Notes: generated from the letters alone by a model not told the origin. DNA of 64,000 bases from Schlegelella aquatica (GCF_026013905.1 NZ_CP110257.1:1860001-1924000), one strand, 5' to 3'; counted from the first letter of the stretch, positions 8,965-17,190 are shown. Numbers and translations: made by a program.

Positions 8965-9438
8965 ATGACGCCAGCCCTCAATAAACCCCTTCCGGAATTT
9001 GAAGCGCTCGCGACTGGTGGCGTGAAATTCACGCCCCAGGCCTATGCGGGGCAAATCGTCGTGCTTTATTTCTACCCGAAGGACCATACTCCCGGCTGCA
9101 CGACGGAAGCCATGCAGTTTCGCGACCGGCACAAGGATTTCCTGAAGGCAGGAGCGGTGGTGTTTGGCGTGTCGCGCGACAACATGGCGTCGCACGAGAA
9201 GTTCAAACAGGCGCTTGAGCTGCCATTCGAACTCATCGCTGACACCGAGGAAAAGCTCTGTCACATGTTCGGTGTGGTCAAGAACAAGATCATGTATGGC
9301 AAGAAGGTGAAGGGCATCGAGCGCAGCACCTTCGTGATCGATGCCGACGGCGTGTTGCGCCACGAGTGGCGCGGCATCAAAGTCGCCGGCCATGTGGACG
9401 AAGTGCTCAAGGCGGTCAAGGCGCTGCAAAAAGGCTGA
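8965..9438 (+). CDS. bcp: Peroxiredoxin of the BCP/PrxQ family
   Basis: A 157-residue thiol peroxidase that reduces hydroperoxides with thioredoxin. The peroxidatic cysteine is C45 in KDHTPGCTTEAM, within the PxxxT/SxxC motif. The residue equivalent to the E. coli resolving Cys50 is methionine (M50), so the classic intramolecular disulfide cannot form; another cysteine lies in EEKLCHMFG. The ATG at 8965 gives the normal family N-terminus; an earlier in-frame start would include promoter sequence. It is monocistronic or leads into the short unit before phoH. Confidence 0.93.
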   Translation: MTPALNKPLPEFEALATGGVKFTPQAYAGQIVVLYFYPKDHTPGCTTEAMQFRDRHKDFLKAGAVVFGVSRDNMASHEKFKQALELPFELIADTEEKLCHMFGVVKNKIMYGKKVKGIERSTFVIDADGVLRHEWRGIKVAGHVDEVLKAVKALQKG

Positions 9439-9563
9439 TCCACGCGGCCGGCGTGCCAGCGAGGCCGTTCAGCGCATTTTCCTTTCGGCTGCGACAGGTC
9501 CTTCGCCCCGTGTTACTTACGTTCGCACACTTTCGCGCCGCCGGCATCGGGCTTTCACGGTGA

Positions 9564-9591
9564 TTGCCGAGCCCCGCGGGATGTGCATAAT
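9564..9591 (+). promoter_or_regulatory. Sigma-70-like promoter upstream of the 9598-9665 hairpin unit
   Basis: TTGCCG (9564-9569), a 16-base spacer and CATAAT (9586-9591) preceded by TGTG. Predicted transcription start is near 9598, just ahead of a hairpin and an intrinsic terminator. Confidence 0.5.
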
Positions 9592-9593
9592 CG

Positions 9594-9665
9594 GTTCATG
9601 CTGTTGAGTCGAGAATCCGCTCCTGCATGAACGCAAAGCCGCACGGGTGTCCCTGCGGCTTTTTT
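9594..9665 (+). ncRNA. Candidate small RNA or phoH attenuator leader
   Basis: Between bcp and phoH lies a compact unit: a promoter, arms GTTCATG (9594-9600) and CATGAAC (9626-9632) enclosing 25 unpaired bases, then a strong terminator hairpin with six T residues. This could make an RNA of about 70 bases. Alternatively it is an attenuator for phoH, whose ATG is only 27 bases beyond the T run. Two mini-ORFs overlap it: MLLSRESAPA at 9598-9630 and MNAKPHGCPCGFFVW at 9627-9674, sharing an ATGA. I do not recognise it as a named RNA family. Confidence 0.4.
9638..9665 (+). terminator. Intrinsic terminator before phoH
   Basis: GCCGCA-C-GGG (9638-9647) pairs with CCC-TGCGGC (9651-9659) with one bulge and a three-base loop, followed by TTTTTT. 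It ends the candidate RNA and any bcp read-through. Confidence 0.75.
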
Positions 9666-9691
9666 GTTTGGTAGCTCACTTCGCCGCGCCA

Positions 9692-11347
9692 ATGCCTCTG
9701 CCCAAGCCGCCCGCCAAGAAAGCCCACATCCTCTCCCTCACCGAGATCGACGCCCAGGCTGCCCCGCGAGCGGGCAAACGCCCCCAGAAGGCCGAGAAAG
9801 CGGAACCCACCTCCCCGCCCGTGCTCGACCTGTTCGCCCCGCACGAGCGCGGGCCTTCCGCCCACACCGCCCGGGCGCCCGCCACCGCCGAAGTGGCTGC
9901 CCCGCCCGCCACCCTGCGGCAGACGGGTCCGAAGATCCGGCGCCCGAAGTCGGAAGGCCCGCCGAAGCTCTTCGTGCTCGACACCAACGTGCTGATGCAC
10001 GATCCCATGTCGATCTTCCGCTTCGACGAGCACGACATCTACTTGCCGATGATCACGCTCGAAGAGCTCGACAGTCACAAGCGGGGGATGTCGGAAGTGG
10101 CACGCAACGCCCGGCAGGTCAGTCGGGAGCTCGACGCCCTCGTCGCGGGCATTTCGGCCGAGGAGCACCAGCGCGGCATTCCGCTCGCCAAGACCGGGCA
10201 CCGCGAGGCCGCCGGGAAGCTGTTCTTCCAGACGCACCTGCTCAAGGCCGAGCTGCCCGAGGGATTGCCGCAGGGCAAGGCCGACAACCAGATCCTCGGC
10301 GTCGTGCAGTCGTTGCGCACGCAGCACGCCGACCGCGAGGTCGTGCTGGTGTCCAAGGACATCAACATGCGTATCAAGGCCCGCGCGCTGGGCCTGCCCG
10401 CAGAGGACTACTACAACGACAAGACGCTGGACGACGTCGACCTGCTGTACACCGGCGTGATGCCCCTGCCGCCCGACTTCTGGGAACGGCACGGCAAGAC
10501 GATGGAGAGCTGGCAGCAAGGCGGCTCCACCTTCTACCGCATCAGCGGCCCGCTCGTGCCTGCCTTGCTGATCAACCAGTTCGTCTACCTCGAGGCGCCG
10601 GGCGTGGCGCCCCTGTACGCGAAGGTCACCGAGATCACCGGCAAGACCGCCGTCCTGCGAACGCTGAAGGATTACACGCATCAGAAGAACGCGGTGTGGG
10701 GCGTCACGGCTCGCAACCGGGAACAGAACTTCGCGCTCAACCTGCTGATGGACCCGGAGTGCGACTTCGTCACGCTGACGGGCACGGCCGGCACCGGCAA
10801 GACGCTGATGACGCTGGCCTCGGGCTTGTCGCAGGTGCTCGACGAACGGCGCTACACCGAGATCATCGTCACGCGAGTGACGGTGCCGGTCGGCGAGGAC
10901 ATCGGCTATCTGCCCGGCACCGAGGAAGAGAAGATGTCCCCGTGGATGGGCGCGTTGGACGACAACCTCGAAGTGCTCGCGCGCACGGACAGCTCGGCCG
11001 GCGAATGGGGACGCGCTGCCACCAACGAGCTGGTGCGCTCGAAGATCAAGATCAAGAGCATGAACTTCATGCGCGGGCGCACCTTCCTCAACAAGTACGT
11101 CATCATCGACGAGGCGCAGAACCTCACGCCCAAGCAGATGAAGACGCTGATCACGCGGGCCGGCCCCGGGACCAAGATCGTGTGCCTGGGCAATCTTGCG
11201 CAGATCGACACGCCCTACCTCACCGAGGGCAGTTCGGGCCTCACTTATGCGATCGATCGCTTCAAAGGCTGGCCGCACTCGGGCCACGTGACGCTCGCGC
11301 GCGGCGAGCGTTCGCGCCTGGCCGACTTCGCGAGCGAAGTGCTCTGA
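9692..11347 (+). CDS. PIN domain-PhoH ATPase (PhoH2/YlaK type)
   Basis: A two-domain RNA-directed protein of 551 residues. After about 90 charged, probably disordered residues, a PIN nuclease domain begins at KLFVLDTNVLMHDP (about 93), with EELD acidic residues further on. The C-terminal half is a PhoH P-loop ATPase with Walker A GTAGTGKT at about 364-371 and FIDEAQNL-like YVIIDEAQNLTPKQ. Relatives called PhoH2 show sequence-specific RNase and helicase activity; the biological role in proteobacteria is unsettled. No good Shine-Dalgarno precedes the ATG, and a terminator lies 27 bases upstream. Confidence 0.88.
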   Translation: MPLPKPPAKKAHILSLTEIDAQAAPRAGKRPQKAEKAEPTSPPVLDLFAPHERGPSAHTARAPATAEVAAPPATLRQTGPKIRRPKSEGPPKLFVLDTNVLMHDPMSIFRFDEHDIYLPMITLEELDSHKRGMSEVARNARQVSRELDALVAGISAEEHQRGIPLAKTGHREAAGKLFFQTHLLKAELPEGLPQGKADNQILGVVQSLRTQHADREVVLVSKDINMRIKARALGLPAEDYYNDKTLDDVDLLYTGVMPLPPDFWERHGKTMESWQQGGSTFYRISGPLVPALLINQFVYLEAPGVAPLYAKVTEITGKTAVLRTLKDYTHQKNAVWGVTARNREQNFALNLLMDPECDFVTLTGTAGTGKTLMTLASGLSQVLDERRYTEIIVTRVTVPVGEDIGYLPGTEEEKMSPWMGALDDNLEVLARTDSSAGEWGRAATNELVRSKIKIKSMNFMRGRTFLNKYVIIDEAQNLTPKQMKTLITRAGPGTKIVCLGNLAQIDTPYLTEGSSGLTYAIDRFKGWPHSGHVTLARGERSRLADFASEVL

Positions 11348-11439
11348 AGTCGCGGCGGCCCTCGGCCTCGCGTGATCGTTCGGAGCTGAAGCGCCCCCGG
11401 GGCGCTGCGGCCCGGCCTCGGGTCGCCGGGCGCCGGGGC

Positions 11440-12855
11440 TCAGTACTCGCTACCGTAGCCGGGCGCGAGGTTCTCGAACTTCGTCAGCGGCTTCAGGAAG
11501 GCCAGCTTCACCGTGCCGACCGGGCCGTTACGCTGCTTGCCGATGATGATCTCCGCGACCCCGGGCTCCTTGCTGTCGCGGTTGTAGTAGTCGTCGCGGT
11601 AGATGAACATGATCACGTCCGCGTCCTGCTCGATGGCCCCCGACTCGCGCAGGTCGCTCATCATGGGGCGCTTGTCGGTGCGCTGCTCCACCGAGCGGTT
11701 CAGCTGCGACAGCGCGATCACCGGGCACTGCAGTTCCTTGGCCAGCGCCTTCAAGCCCCGCGAGATCTCGCCGATCTCGGTGGCACGGTTCTCCTCGCTG
11801 GAGCCGGTGCCGCTCATCAGCTGGAGGTAGTCCACCACGATGAGGCCAAGGCGGCCGCACTGGCGCGCCTGACGGCGCGCCCGCGCACGCAGTTCCGCCG
11901 GGTTCAGCGCAGGCGTTTCGTCGATGAACACGTTCGCGCTCTTCAACCGTTCCACGGCCTCGCTGAGGCGCCCCCACTCGTCGTCGGCCAACTTGCCGGT
12001 GCGCAAGTGGCTCTGGTCGATGCGCCCCAAGGAGCCGACCATCCGCAGCGCGAGCTGGGCCGCCCCCATTTCCATCGAGAACACCACGACCGGCAGCCCT
12101 TCCTGCACCGCCACGTTCTCGGCGATGTTCAAGGCGAACGCGGTCTTGCCCATCGAGGGGCGGGCCGCGAGGATGATGAGGTCGCCCGGCTGCAGGCCGG
12201 CCGTCATCCGGTCCAGATCGAAGAAGCCGGTGCGCACGCCCGTGACTTCCTCGGCTCCATTCTCGTAGAGCTCGGTGACACGGTCGATGAGGTCCACGAC
12301 CAGTTGGTCCATGCTCTGGAAGCCCTGCTTCGACCGGTTGCCCTCCTCGCCGATCTGGAAGATCTTGCCCTCGGCCTCGTCGAGGATCTGCGAAACCGCC
12401 CGGCCCTGGGGATTGAACGCCGCGGTGGCGATCTCGTCTGCGGCGGCGACGAGCTTGCGCAGCACGGCGCGCTCCCGCACGATCTCCGCATAGCGGCGAA
12501 GGTTGGCCGCGCTCGGCACGCTCTGGGCGAGCGCATTGAGATAGACGAGCCCTCCGCACTCCTCGGCCTTGCCGAGGCTTTGCAGATGCTCGAAGACGGT
12601 GATGACGTCCGCCGGCTTGTTGGCGTTGATCAATGCGCCGATGGCCGCATAGATGAGACGATGCTCGTAGCGGTAGAAGTCGCTGTCGGTCAGCAGATCG
12701 CCGGCCCGGTCCCAAGCTCCGTTGTCGAGCAAGAGGCCCCCGAGCACGCTCTGCTCGGCCTCCACCGAATGAGGAGGCACCCGCAGGCGGGCGACCTCGT
12801 CATCCACCCTGGCGGGACGTCCGGACGATTCGGAGGGGTTCAGGATCGCAGACAT
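11440..12855 (-). CDS. dnaB: Replicative DNA helicase DnaB
   Basis: The hexameric helicase that unwinds DNA at the replication fork and loads primase. The 471-residue protein has an N-terminal helical domain (PPHSVEAEQSVLGGLL, about residues 27-130) and a C-terminal RecA-like motor with Walker A ARPSMGKTAFALN, DYLQLM and SQLNRSVE. The ATG has no Shine-Dalgarno, and a promoter-like pair ends only eight bases before it. It faces phoH across a 92-base convergent gap that has a short GC palindrome (11390-11406) but no T-run terminator. The neighbouring rplI-dnaB order is common in bacteria. Confidence 0.97.
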   Translation of the reverse strand: MSAILNPSESSGRPARVDDEVARLRVPPHSVEAEQSVLGGLLLDNGAWDRAGDLLTDSDFYRYEHRLIYAAIGALINANKPADVITVFEHLQSLGKAEECGGLVYLNALAQSVPSAANLRRYAEIVRERAVLRKLVAAADEIATAAFNPQGRAVSQILDEAEGKIFQIGEEGNRSKQGFQSMDQLVVDLIDRVTELYENGAEEVTGVRTGFFDLDRMTAGLQPGDLIILAARPSMGKTAFALNIAENVAVQEGLPVVVFSMEMGAAQLALRMVGSLGRIDQSHLRTGKLADDEWGRLSEAVERLKSANVFIDETPALNPAELRARARRQARQCGRLGLIVVDYLQLMSGTGSSEENRATEIGEISRGLKALAKELQCPVIALSQLNRSVEQRTDKRPMMSDLRESGAIEQDADVIMFIYRDDYYNRDSKEPGVAEIIIGKQRNGPVGTVKLAFLKPLTKFENLAPGYGSEY

Positions 12856-12863
12856 AAACGCTC

Positions 12864-12892
12864 ACGATAGGCCCCCTCGGCCGGGCGGACAA
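12864..12892 (-). promoter_or_regulatory. Promoter of dnaB giving an almost leaderless mRNA
   Basis: On the minus strand TTGTCC (12892-12887), exactly 17 bases, then TATCGT (12869-12864). Only eight bases separate the -10 from the dnaB ATG, so transcription would start at or within a base or two of the start codon. Confidence 0.45.
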
Positions 12893-12922
12893 GAGGGCTG
12901 AGGCGGCAGCAGTGCACATCGC

Positions 12923-12985
12923 TGTGGACAGGTTGTGCATGGGGCGTGAAAAGTTCTGTGGAATGCCAGGGGACATCCCTGTGGA
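12923..12985 (+). repeat. Three CTGTGGA direct repeats upstream of dnaB
   Basis: TGTGGA recurs at 12923, 12957 and 12980, each preceded by C. It matches the first six bases of the reversed DnaA box TGTGGATAA, but the last three bases differ in each copy. The rest of the rplI-dnaB gap (12856-13020) holds nothing else I can name. Confidence 0.35.
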
Positions 12986-13020
12986 GATCCGGTGCATCGA
13001 ACCGCCCGCCGCGCGGATCA

Positions 13021-13051
13021 AAACAAAAGGGCCGGCGCACGGCCGGCCCTT
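13021..13051 (-). terminator. Intrinsic terminator after rplI
   Basis: A perfect ten-base stem (13027-13036 with 13042-13051, AAGGGCCGGC arm) with a five-base loop, followed on the minus strand by TTTTGTTT. It closes the rpsF-priB-rpsR-rplI operon. Confidence 0.85.
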
Positions 13052-13070
13052 GTCGGTGCCTGGAGGGCGA

Positions 13071-13523
13071 TCAGTCGTTCTCCGCCACCACAGCGACCGT
13101 GATGTCGACCACGACGTCGGTATGCAACGCCACCGACACCGGATGCTCGCCCACGACCTTCAGCGGGCCGTTGGGCAGGCGGATCTGCGACTTGTGCACG
13201 TCGAAGCCTTGCTGCTTCAGACCTTCGGCGATGTCGAAGTTGGTCACGGAGCCGAACAGGCGGCCGTCCACGCCCGCCTTCTGGGCGACGGTGACCGTCT
13301 TGCCGGCCAGCTTCTCGCCCTGGGCCTGGGCGGCGGTGAGCTTGTCCGCAGCGGCCTTCTCCAGTTCGGCACGCTTGGCCTCGAACTCCTTGACCGCGGC
13401 CTCGGTGGCGCGGCGAGCGGCACCGGTCGGGATCAGGTAGTTGCGAGCGTAGCCGTCCTTGACCTTGACGACGTCACCGAGGTTGCCCAGGTTGGCGACT
13501 TTCTCGAGCAGGATGACTTGCAT
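13071..13523 (-). CDS. rplI: 50S ribosomal protein L9
   Basis: Binds 23S rRNA and reaches across to neighbouring ribosomes, helping to hold reading frame. The 150 residues show the N-terminal globular domain ([19 protein letters not shown], then the [12 protein letters not shown] signature), a long central helix rich in Ala/Lys/Glu (about 45-75), and the C-terminal domain containing [13 protein letters not shown] precedes the ATG by seven bases. It is last in the four-gene ribosomal operon, 12 bases after rpsR, with a strong terminator behind. Confidence 0.98.
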   Translation of the reverse strand: MQVILLEKVANLGNLGDVVKVKDGYARNYLIPTGAARRATEAAVKEFEAKRAELEKAAADKLTAAQAQGEKLAGKTVTVAQKAGVDGRLFGSVTNFDIAEGLKQQGFDVHKSQIRLPNGPLKVVGEHPVSVALHTDVVVDITVAVVAEND

Positions 13524-13535
13524 GGGGTCGACTCC

Positions 13536-13820
13536 TTAGACCTTGTGCAGATCGGTGTACGGCAGCAGGGCCAGGAAGCGGGCGCGCTTGATGGCGGTCG
13601 ACAGCTGGCGCTGGTAGATGGCGCGGGTGCCGGTCAGGCGGGCCGGAATGATCTTGCCGTTTTCGCTGATGAAGTCGCGCAGCGTATCGACGTCCTTGTA
13701 GTCGATTTCCTCGACACCGGCCGCGGTGAAGCGGCAGAAACGCTTGCGCTTGAACAGCAGCGACTGCTGGCTGCGCTTGGACTTGCGGTCCTTGGAGGAC
13801 TTACCACGAGGTGCGGGCAT
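13536..13820 (-). CDS. rpsR: 30S ribosomal protein S18
   Basis: A small-subunit protein on the platform next to S6. The 94-residue sequence has a basic, probably flexible start ([14 protein letters not shown]), then [25 protein letters not shown] and the signature [19 protein letters not shown]. It lies between priB and rplI, the order found across beta- and gammaproteobacteria. Confidence 0.98.
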   Translation of the reverse strand: MPAPRGKSSKDRKSKRSQQSLLFKRKRFCRFTAAGVEEIDYKDVDTLRDFISENGKIIPARLTGTRAIYQRQLSTAIKRARFLALLPYTDLHKV

Positions 13821-13857
13821 GTTTGACCTCTATCTCTTTGTGTCTATCGATCCAATC

Positions 13858-14157
13858 TCAGTACGAGCTGGAAACGTCTTGCAGTTCGGTGATGTGCAGC
13901 ACGAGTCCGCGGCCGTTGCGTTGCGAAGCAAGAAACCCGGAAACCATGACCGGGCGTCCCAGCTCCGTGCGGGACAGGCGCTGCGTGAGATCCCCGACCG
14001 CGACCGCCTTGAGTTCCAGGCGGACCTTGCGAGGGTGCCCCGCTTCCGTCAAGACCGACTCGTGCGCCAGGCGCAGGTCGAGTGCGGGCAAGCCGGCGGG
14101 CGTGTAACGCATCGCGCCCCGCTCCACCACCGTTGCCGACAACTCCACGCGGTTCAT
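13858..14157 (-). CDS. priB: Primosomal replication protein N (PriB)
   Basis: PriB is a single OB-fold protein that binds ssDNA and PriA during replication restart. The 99-residue sequence starts MNRVELSATVVERGAMRYTPAG and keeps the OB-fold pattern with ALDLRLAHES and VMVSGFLASQR. Its place between rpsF and rpsR is itself diagnostic, since priB arose from an ssb-like gene at this site. It lies 52 bases after rpsF and 37 before rpsR, within the operon. Confidence 0.93.
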   Translation of the reverse strand: MNRVELSATVVERGAMRYTPAGLPALDLRLAHESVLTEAGHPRKVRLELKAVAVGDLTQRLSRTELGRPVMVSGFLASQRNGRGLVLHITELQDVSSSY

Positions 14158-14209
14158 GGGCCACGCGGGCGCCGTTCGATGGCAGGCAGACGTCGCGGCA
14201 GCCGGCCTC

Positions 14210-14572
14210 TCAGGCCGACGCCTCCTGCTGCGCCTTCTTGGCCTCTTCCTTCTCGACCAGCTTCATCATGACCGAAGGCGCGGTCTCGGCCTTGGACTTC
14301 TGAACGGTCAGATGGCGCAGGACGGCATCGTTGAAGCGGAAGGCCGTCTCGAGCTCCTGCAGCGTTTCCTTGCTGCACTCGATGTTCAAGCACACGTAGT
14401 GGGCCTTGGCGAGCTTCTGGATCATGTAGGCCAGCTGGCGGCGGCCCCAGTCCTCGACGCGGTGGACCTTGCCACCCGCGTTGGCCACGACGGCCTTGTA
14501 GCGCTCGACCATCGCGCCCACCTGCTCGCTCTGATCCGGATGGATCAACAGCACGATTTCGTAATGACGCAT
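14210..14572 (-). CDS. rpsF: 30S ribosomal protein S6
   Basis: Pairs with S18 on the 30S platform. The 120-residue sequence starts [18 protein letters not shown] and includes [19 protein letters not shown] and [11 protein letters not shown], all standard S6 blocks, with a charged Glu/Lys/Ala tail. AAGGAG lies six bases before this ATG; a longer in-frame reading to 14689 would run into the promoter. First gene of the operon rpsF-priB-rpsR-rplI. Confidence 0.98.
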   Translation of the reverse strand: MRHYEIVLLIHPDQSEQVGAMVERYKAVVANAGGKVHRVEDWGRRQLAYMIQKLAKAHYVCLNIECSKETLQELETAFRFNDAVLRHLTVQKSKAETAPSVMMKLVEKEEAKKAQQEASA

Positions 14573-14701
14573 CGAAACTCCTTGTGGATTCCAAGAGGGA
14601 AGCCGCCCCGTGGCGTCCCACTCGATGGGCCGGCCCGCACTGCTGCCCGAAGGCAGTTGCAAGCCCGCCCCAAGTAACGGGTGCGGCAAGGAAAGCCCGA
14701 A

Positions 14702-14707
14702 ATTGTA
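14702..14707 (-). promoter_or_regulatory. Extended -10 of the rpsF operon
   Basis: On the minus strand TGCTACAAT gives an extended -10 about 130 bases before rpsF. No clear -35 is present. It follows the symporter terminator directly, as expected for the start of a new operon. Confidence 0.45.
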
Positions 14708-14719
14708 GCAGACACAAAG

Positions 14720-14747
14720 AAAAATGCCCGCAGGCGGTGCCGCGGGC
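14720..14747 (-). terminator. Intrinsic terminator after the symporter genes
   Basis: GCCCGC and GCGGGC arms (14742-14747 and 14726-14731), extended inward by GG/CC, followed on the minus strand by ATTTTT. It separates the symporter operon from rpsF. Confidence 0.75.
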
Positions 14748-14813
14748 TTGGGGGTTGGGAGGCGGCGCCGGTCGGCGCCGCTTCGGCCTGTCGGCCGTCC
14801 GGTGGTGCGGACG

Positions 14814-16931
14814 TCAGGCGGCCTTCAGGTTGGGATAGCGCACGTGCTCGACGAGCTCCTGCACTTCCTTCTTCGGCGCCGGAGTGAAGAGGCTGACCAG
14901 GATGATGACCGCAAAGCCGATCGGCACCCCGAACACACCCGCGGAGATCGGCTGGATCCCCCACCACAGCTCCACGGGCGAGGTCACGCCGAACACGCCG
15001 CGCAGCCAGGGCTGGGTCGTGGCCATGTAGTAGAAGGTCACGCCGAGGCCGGCGATCATGCCCAGCACCGCGCCCATGCTGCTCGCGCGCTTCCAGAAGA
15101 TCCCGAGCACGAGGGCCGGGAAGAAGGCGGCAGCCGCGAACGAGAAGGCAGCGGAGACGAGGAACAGGATGTCGGCGGGCTTCTGAGCGGCCACGTAGGC
15201 GGCCGCGAGAGCCACCACCAGCAAGAGGATCTTCGAGATCGTCACCCGGCGCGAGGTCGGGGCGTTCGGATCGATCATCTTGTAGTAGAGGTCGTGCGAC
15301 AGCGCGTTGGCGATCGTCAGCAGCAGGCCGTCGGCAGTGGAGAGCGCCGCGGCCAAACCACCGGCGGCCACCATGCCGGAGATGACATAGGGCAGGCCAC
15401 CGATCTCGGGCGTGGCGAGCACGATGATGTCGCCACCGATCTTCATCTCGCCGAGCTGGAGGATGCCGTCACCGTTGACGTCGGTCACCGACAGCAGCGT
15501 CGGATCGACGCGCGACCACTGCGCGATCCATGCGGGCAGCTTGTCGAAGGGCGTGCCGACCAGGACGTTGAACACCTCGTACTTCACCAGCACCGCCAGT
15601 GCCGGAGCCGTGAAGTACAGCAGGAAGATGAAGAACAGCGACCAGGTGACGGACTCACGAGCCTCCTTCACCGAGGGCGTGGTGTAGTAGCGCATCAGGA
15701 TGTGCGGCAGCGCGGCCGTGCCAACCATCAGGCAGAACACCAGGGCGAGGAAGTTGCGACGAGACTCGTCGAAGGTCTTGCGGGCTTTCTCGTCGCCATT
15801 GGGATCGCCGGCGAACTGCTGCGCATGCGCCGGCATGCCCCCGAGCGGCTTGGCCCTGGCCTCGTTGGCCTTCTGGGCCGCCTCGTAGGCCTTGCGGGCG
15901 TCGGCTTCGGTGGCCGGCAGTGAAGCGAGCGCCTTCTCGGCGGCCTGAATCTCGGCGAGCGGTGCGTTCTGGGCCTTGAGGTCCGCCACCTTCTTCTCGG
16001 CGGCCGCGCGGTCGGCGGCCATGGCGGCCGGCACGTCCTTGAGCTTGGCGGCCGCTTCCTCGGCGCGCTTCTTGAAGACGGCGATGACCTCCTGCTCCTT
16101 CGGGTCGTTGCGCAGCTCCTTCTCCTTGGCCGAGACCTTCTCGAGCTGGTAGCCGTAGACGGCCTGCGGCACGGGCACGCCCGTCTGCTTCACGGACAGC
16201 CACACGACAGGAATCAGGTAGGCGATGATCAGGATGATGTACTGGGCCACCTGGGTCCAGGTCACCGCCCGCATGCCGCCGAGGAAGGAGCACACGAGAA
16301 TGCCGCCGAGGCCGACGAAGATACCGATCTCGAAGGCGAAGCCCGTCAGACGCGTGGTGATGAGACCCACGCCGTAGATCTGCGCCACCACGTAGGTGAA
16401 CGAGCACAAGATGGCGGCCAGGATGCCGATGAACCGGGCCAGGTTGCCGCCGTAGCGGGCGCCCAGGAAGTCGGGGATCGTGAACTGTCCGAACTTGCGC
16501 AGGTAGGGCGCGAGGAACAGTGCCACGAGGCAGTAGCCGCCCGTCCAGCCCATGATGAACGCCAGGCCGCCGTAACCGGTGAGGTAGAGCGTGCCCGCCA
16601 TGCCGATGAACGACGCGGCCGACATCCAGTCGGCGCCGGTGGCCATGCCGTTGTAGATGGCCGGCACGCGGCGCCCGGCCACGTAGTACTCCGCCGCGTC
16701 GGTCGTGCGGCTCATGATGCCGATGCCGGCGTACAGAGCCACGGTGGCGAGCAGGAAGATGAAGCCGATCCAGTTCTTCGGCATCCCGGCCTGCTCCAGG
16801 ATGGCCAACACAACGATGAAGATGAGGAAGCCGCCGGTGTACCAGCCGTACACCTTGTTGAGCTGCTTGCGAAACGCCGCGTTGGCCGCCGCGCTCGAGC
16901 TCGCCCCTGCAGTGGGTGTCATGCCTGCCAT
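14814..16931 (-). CDS. Sodium:solute symporter large subunit (SSS family, VC_2705 type)
   Basis: A 705-residue inner-membrane transporter with SSS hallmarks: [34 protein letters not shown], then [12 protein letters not shown], and late segments [27 protein letters not shown]. Pairing with a DUF4212 small subunit places it in the VC_2705 subfamily; acetate or other short carboxylates are possible substrates but this is not shown. Two additions stand out: a charged helical insertion of about 130 residues (262-392) and a canonical EF-hand calcium loop [12 protein letters not shown] at 484-495. GGAG precedes the ATG by seven to eight bases, and the small subunit ends four bases upstream. Confidence 0.9.
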   Translation of the reverse strand: MAGMTPTAGASSSAAANAAFRKQLNKVYGWYTGGFLIFIVVLAILEQAGMPKNWIGFIFLLATVALYAGIGIMSRTTDAAEYYVAGRRVPAIYNGMATGADWMSAASFIGMAGTLYLTGYGGLAFIMGWTGGYCLVALFLAPYLRKFGQFTIPDFLGARYGGNLARFIGILAAILCSFTYVVAQIYGVGLITTRLTGFAFEIGIFVGLGGILVCSFLGGMRAVTWTQVAQYIILIIAYLIPVVWLSVKQTGVPVPQAVYGYQLEKVSAKEKELRNDPKEQEVIAVFKKRAEEAAAKLKDVPAAMAADRAAAEKKVADLKAQNAPLAEIQAAEKALASLPATEADARKAYEAAQKANEARAKPLGGMPAHAQQFAGDPNGDEKARKTFDESRRNFLALVFCLMVGTAALPHILMRYYTTPSVKEARESVTWSLFFIFLLYFTAPALAVLVKYEVFNVLVGTPFDKLPAWIAQWSRVDPTLLSVTDVNGDGILQLGEMKIGGDIIVLATPEIGGLPYVISGMVAAGGLAAALSTADGLLLTIANALSHDLYYKMIDPNAPTSRRVTISKILLLVVALAAAYVAAQKPADILFLVSAAFSFAAAAFFPALVLGIFWKRASSMGAVLGMIAGLGVTFYYMATTQPWLRGVFGVTSPVELWWGIQPISAGVFGVPIGFAVIILVSLFTPAPKKEVQELVEHVRYPNLKAA

Positions 16932-16935
16932 GGTG

Positions 16936-17190
16936 TCACTCCTCGGCCACGCCGTATTCCTGGTCGAGCCGGTTCATGTACCGGGCGTAGTACCAGATGA
17001 TCAACACATAGACCACCAACGCCCCCTGGGCACCCACCCAGAAGCTGAATGGCCACCCGAAGAAGTTGAAACTGAGGTCGCGGGCGAAGAACGCGACCAC
17101 GAAGGTCACGACGAACCAGATCGCGAGCAGGATGCCCGTGATCCTCAGGTTCTTTCGCCAGTACTCCTCATGCTTGCTCGACAGTTGCAT
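16936..17190 (-). CDS. DUF4212 symporter small subunit
   Basis: An 84-residue membrane protein with two hydrophobic helices (about 17-37 and 50-68) and the family pattern EEYWRKNLRIT, FNFFGWPFSFWVGAQG and YARYMNRLDQEYGV. DUF4212 proteins are encoded beside VC_2705-type sodium:solute symporters and are thought to be their small subunit; here the large subunit starts four bases downstream. AAAGGAG lies nine bases before the ATG. First gene of this two-gene operon. Confidence 0.9.
   Translation of the reverse strand: MQLSSKHEEYWRKNLRITGILLAIWFVVTFVVAFFARDLSFNFFGWPFSFWVGAQGALVVYVLIIWYYARYMNRLDQEYGVAEE

Noticed and set aside
11390..11406. AGCGCCCC-C-GGGGCGCT palindrome between phoH and dnaB as a bidirectional terminator
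   Set aside because: There is no T run on either strand, so intrinsic termination is not supported.
9664..12870. 1068-codon plus-strand frame across phoH and dnaB
   Set aside because: It runs in another frame of phoH and antisense to dnaB; composition is Arg/Gly/Asp-rich and it spans a convergent gene boundary.
12900..12990. Chromosome origin suggested by TGTGGA repeats
   Set aside because: No dnaA, dnaN, rpmH or parAB nearby, no AT-rich unwinding element, and no perfect DnaA box.
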